This document shows, in pieces, positions 32,131 through 34,312 of a DNA stretch of 34,312 bases. Origin of the DNA: an uncultured Lachnospiraceae bacterium (GTDB lineage: Bacteria; Bacillota; Clostridia; Lachnospirales; Lachnospiraceae); assembly GCA_946616835.1 (NCBI GenBank), contig CAMOJK010000019.1, positions 1 through 34,312 on the forward strand. Direction: 5' to 3'. Positions within the stretch are counted from its first letter, which is position 1; every line of letters begins with the position of its first letter. The notes beneath the pieces were generated by a model that saw only the letters and a program-made list of their open reading frames with translations, ran no database searches and was not told the DNA's origin. The position numbers were made by a program, and so were the translations under genes.

Positions 32131-32208
32131 CTGCTGTTTTCTATGTCTACAATTTCATTATAAGGTGGTGTTAGGCATATGATTCACATCATTTAGGTGT
32201 GACTTTGA

Positions 32209-32241
32209 CGGATAATGGATAATTATTTGTGGGATTATCCG
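32209..32241. repeat. Inverted repeat upstream of the HTH gene, possible operator
   Basis: CGGATAAT (32209-32216) and ATTATCCG (32234-32241) are perfect 8-base arms around a 17-base AT-rich centre. They lie about 100 bases before an HTH gene, in the only promoter-sized gap for it. Arms of this size and spacing suit autoregulation by a dimeric repressor, which is an inference. Confidence 0.45.
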
Positions 32242-32337
32242 TACTTACCAACATTTAAGATAAATGATATCTTTTAATTGTCAGCAGGACAATGCATTGC
32301 CAGACTAAAACAATCATAAAGAAAGGATGTACATATA

Positions 32338-33081
32338 ATGGCAAGACCAAGAACTTTATTGGAATTTAATGGAAAAAAGTATTATTTCAAAAAAGGATCT
32401 GTTGCGGATCTTTGCAAATCTAAAGAGAAGACAAGGAATTCAATCATCAACAGACTGGCAGAAAAAACTGGCTTTGGCAGAAATACAGTAAGAGACTGGC
32501 TTAATGGAAAAAACGGTCCGTCCACTGAAGAGGCTGTAGCTGAACTTGCGAAAGAGTTTGGGCGTGATAAATTCGATTTTTTGGAAGAGATAACAGAAAA
32601 CGATACAAAGAAGGACAGAAACACAATAGAAGGGAGCAATGTAGAGATGAAGAATACAATAAATGAATACGAAAGAATGGTTGCAAGAGAAATATACTGT
32701 GAGATGCTGGAAATGCTCCAGTTCATAGAATGGGAGGATCCGCTTGATGATGAACCGCTGCCAAGAATCAAAACAGAAGTGAGCGGAAGATTTGATAATC
32801 AGGAAGACGCAAGAACTCATTATCTTTTAGCAATAAAGAAGACTGCTCTTGATTTGCCGTCTAAGGTCAGGGTTGAGCTGGAGGATCTTGTTGAAGACTG
32901 TTTTGGACCATTCGATATTGAGAATAACGAGATGTATTTCAATTCACCGGATTACCTGGATTACATAAAGAAGAATGACTGGTATGATGACTGTGAGACA
33001 AGATATAAGTACTCTGCTACATTCCGGACGGATATGTCAAGCAGACTTGATAGAATTATGGCAGATTATGCAAGATACTGA
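32338..33081 (+). CDS. HTH (Xre-like) protein of unknown function
   Basis: 247 residues. Residues about 28-80 form a helix-turn-helix: SIINRLAEKTGFGRNTVRDW and then LNGKNGPSTEEAVAELAKEF, the pattern of an Xre/cro-type domain. The rest is acidic and helical (YERMVAREIYCEMLEMLQFI; LDLPSKVRVELEDLVEDCFG) with no recognised domain. Start follows GAAAGGAT. It is separated by 15 bases from the next gene, so the pair is probably co-expressed. It may be a regulator of the pair or of the helicase unit downstream; a toxin-antitoxin-like role is possible but unsupported. Confidence 0.6.
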   Translation: MARPRTLLEFNGKKYYFKKGSVADLCKSKEKTRNSIINRLAEKTGFGRNTVRDWLNGKNGPSTEEAVAELAKEFGRDKFDFLEEITENDTKKDRNTIEGSNVEMKNTINEYERMVAREIYCEMLEMLQFIEWEDPLDDEPLPRIKTEVSGRFDNQEDARTHYLLAIKKTALDLPSKVRVELEDLVEDCFGPFDIENNEMYFNSPDYLDYIKKNDWYDDCETRYKYSATFRTDMSSRLDRIMADYARY

Positions 33082-33096
33082 AAGGGGACTTAAAAT

Positions 33097-33522
33097 ATGA
33101 AGATAGTAGATGTACCTGGATGGAAGTATTTTGTAGATGAAAGCCGTTATGGCAAGTTTGATCCGGCTAAAGTTGGGAAATGGATGTTCTTTTATAAGAG
33201 CCAGTCTGCACATGAATTTGCAGCAGAAAAGTGCAGGGAGGCTGTAGAAAGGGGCGTAATATGCGAGTCTAAGGTATCAGATAATCCTATAGAAGGTGTT
33301 TCTTGCTTCTATCTTAACTGTGATGACATGGATGGACATAAGGGGGTAATACAGTTTTTCCTTGATAATAATATGATCAGCAGGACTAAGAACGGACGGC
33401 TATACAATATTTCATTTAAGCTCGACAGACAGACCATAAATGGCGAATATGGACAAAATTTTAAGCCGGTCATTAAGTTAGACGAGTTTATAGACCTAAA
33501 CAGTGGTAAATGGCTTAAGTAA
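33097..33522 (+). CDS. Hypothetical protein paired with the HTH gene
   Basis: I do not recognise this 141-residue soluble protein. It has aromatic-rich opening strands (VPGWKYFVDESRYGKFDPAK), a KWMFFYKSQSAHEFAAEKCR helix, EGVSCFYLNCDD, and a C-terminal ISFKLDRQTINGEYG followed by FKPVIKLDEFID. The middle, alternating strand and helix with DDMDGHKGVIQFFLDN, suggests a small alpha/beta domain, perhaps nucleic-acid or effector binding. Start follows AAAGGGGACTTAAAAT, a good site. A terminator lies 30 bases after it, so the two-gene unit ends here. Confidence 0.55.
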   Translation: MKIVDVPGWKYFVDESRYGKFDPAKVGKWMFFYKSQSAHEFAAEKCREAVERGVICESKVSDNPIEGVSCFYLNCDDMDGHKGVIQFFLDNNMISRTKNGRLYNISFKLDRQTINGEYGQNFKPVIKLDEFIDLNSGKWLK

Positions 33523-33551
33523 AATTCATATTTTTCTCCTTTTCTTTTTGT

Positions 33552-33585
33552 AAAAAGCTCTTCCTTGTACGGGGATGGGCTTTTT
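33552..33585 (+). terminator. Intrinsic terminator after the HTH/unknown gene pair
   Basis: AAAAAGCTC pairs with GGGCTTTTT around a 16-base loop, giving a stem that ends in T's and reads as a terminator in both directions. It lies just after the stop at 33522. Confidence 0.6.
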
Positions 33586-33729
33586 GCTTGTAAAATAGTG
33601 CCCGAATCCTTATAAAGGGAATAAATTAATACTTATATAGCACAATTAATGCACTTATAATGAAAAATAAGGTGAAAAAGGCTGGTAGTGGGATGTAATG
33701 AGCATAATTAAGTCTGTACAGCTATAATA

Positions 33730-33738
33730 TGGTATAAT
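33730..33738 (+). promoter_or_regulatory. Extended -10 promoter of the helicase gene
   Basis: TGGTATAAT (TG-N-TATAAT) lies 78 bases before the helicase start, with a second TATAAT at 33723-33728. The stretch 33586-33729 is AT-rich and otherwise shows no gene. No strong -35 box is seen at the right spacing. Confidence 0.5.
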
Positions 33739-33816
33739 TTATAGGTTATCAGCAGCGATTTATATGTTGAGAAACATGCATAATCACTGAAAAATGATGG
33801 CTGGGAGAATAAACTT

Positions 33817-34312
33817 ATGGGATCGAATGGGGTTGAGTATTCGCCAGGCATGAGGATTATCGTCCGGGGCGAAGAGTGGATCGTAAAAAGAGTTGAAACA
33901 AACAGTCTGGGAAATCAAACCCTTCAGGTAATTGGTATCTCCAATCTGGTGAAGGATTACGAGTCCCGTTTTATGACTGATCTTGAAAAGGATATAGAAA
34001 TTGTAGATCCGGCAAAGGTAAAATTGGTACCGGATGATTCTGCATTTTTTAAAAAGTCAAAGCTCTACATAGAGAGCCATCTTAGACAGAAAATCCCAAC
34101 AGATAACAAAATACATATCGGAGATAAGGCAGCTATGGATCTGATGCCTTATCAACTTGAGCCTGCACAGATTGCACTCAACAGAACCAGACAGCGTATT
34201 CTTATTGCCGATACGGTAGGTCTTGGTAAAACATTGGAAGCAGGCATTCTTATGAGCGAGCTCATTGCCAGAGGCAAGGGCAAGCGTATTCTTGTTGTCA
34301 CTGTAAAGAGTA
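33817..34312 (+). CDS. SNF2-type helicase, N-terminal part (runs off the window)
   Basis: ATG 33817 follows CTGGGAGAATAAACT and opens a frame that continues to the last base (165 codons visible). The first 60 residues are a small beta domain (SPGMRIIVRGEEWIVKRVET), as found ahead of the motor in bacterial SNF2 proteins of the HepA/RapA or DrmD kind. The motor then starts with MPYQLEPAQIALN and the Walker A motif in ILIADTVGLGKTLEAGIL (around residues 126-142), then KRILVVTVKS. In DISARM and related defence loci such a protein is followed by methyltransferase and DUF1998/helicase genes, which would be beyond the window. Helicase identity is firm; the defence system is a guess. Confidence 0.85.
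   Translation, partial: MGSNGVEYSPGMRIIVRGEEWIVKRVETNSLGNQTLQVIGISNLVKDYESRFMTDLEKDIEIVDPAKVKLVPDDSAFFKKSKLYIESHLRQKIPTDNKIHIGDKAAMDLMPYQLEPAQIALNRTRQRILIADTVGLGKTLEAGILMSELIARGKGKRILVVTVKS

Noticed and set aside
1-34312. CRISPR arrays, tRNA or rRNA genes, complete insertion sequences, inteins
   Set aside because: No regularly spaced repeats, cloverleaf or rRNA signatures, transposase ORFs with ends, or intein motifs in DnaE were seen.

Overview
The window looks like a chromosomal segment of an anaerobic Firmicute, most probably a Lachnospiraceae member of the Butyrivibrio type. This rests on gene content and protein style: an oxygen-independent cbi cobalamin pathway, AGGAGG-type ribosome binding sites, a DnaE-type polymerase and Gram-positive lipoproteins. 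It is an inference, since no rRNA or other taxonomic marker is present.

Positions 1-11640 hold housekeeping genes in several transcription units. They are the 3' end of metK; a compact structured non-coding RNA with its own terminator; a DPM1-like glycosyltransferase (-); a histidine-rich CsoR-type metal sensor; a WbqC-family protein (-) that appears to be read from a leaderless mRNA; a membrane-fused spermidine-synthase-like protein followed by dnaE; and, on the minus strand, proC and the overlapping pair pfkA-trmH.

Positions 11769-29865 form one long plus-strand cobalamin operon. A sigma-A-like promoter leads into an adenosylcobalamin riboswitch and an intrinsic terminator, so the operon should be shut off by transcription attenuation when cobalamin is plentiful. 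The genes are an exported lipoprotein CbiK; a beta-domain module probably joined to it across an A10 tract; a substrate-binding lipoprotein; a FecCD permease; an ABC ATPase fused to CbiD; CbiF-CbiG; CbiH; CbiJ; CbiE-CbiT; CbiA; CobA; CbiC; CbiP; CobT; CobD; CobU; and a CobU-like half protein. Most genes overlap or nearly touch. The unit joins metal and corrinoid capture outside the cell, import, ring contraction and methylation, amidation, adenosylation and lower-loop assembly. CbiL, CbiB, CobS and CobC are not in the window.

Positions 29900-33590 are accessory DNA. They hold a truncated ADP-ribosylglycohydrolase remnant, an orphan ORF, an Rpn-family PD-(D/E)XK nuclease with a likely intragenic antitoxin, a truncated HigA-like antitoxin, a free-standing copy of the Rpn C-terminal domain, and an HTH gene paired with an unknown gene. 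The window ends inside a SNF2-type helicase with an extended -10 promoter. Together this suggests a toxin-antitoxin or defence island beside the cobalamin operon.
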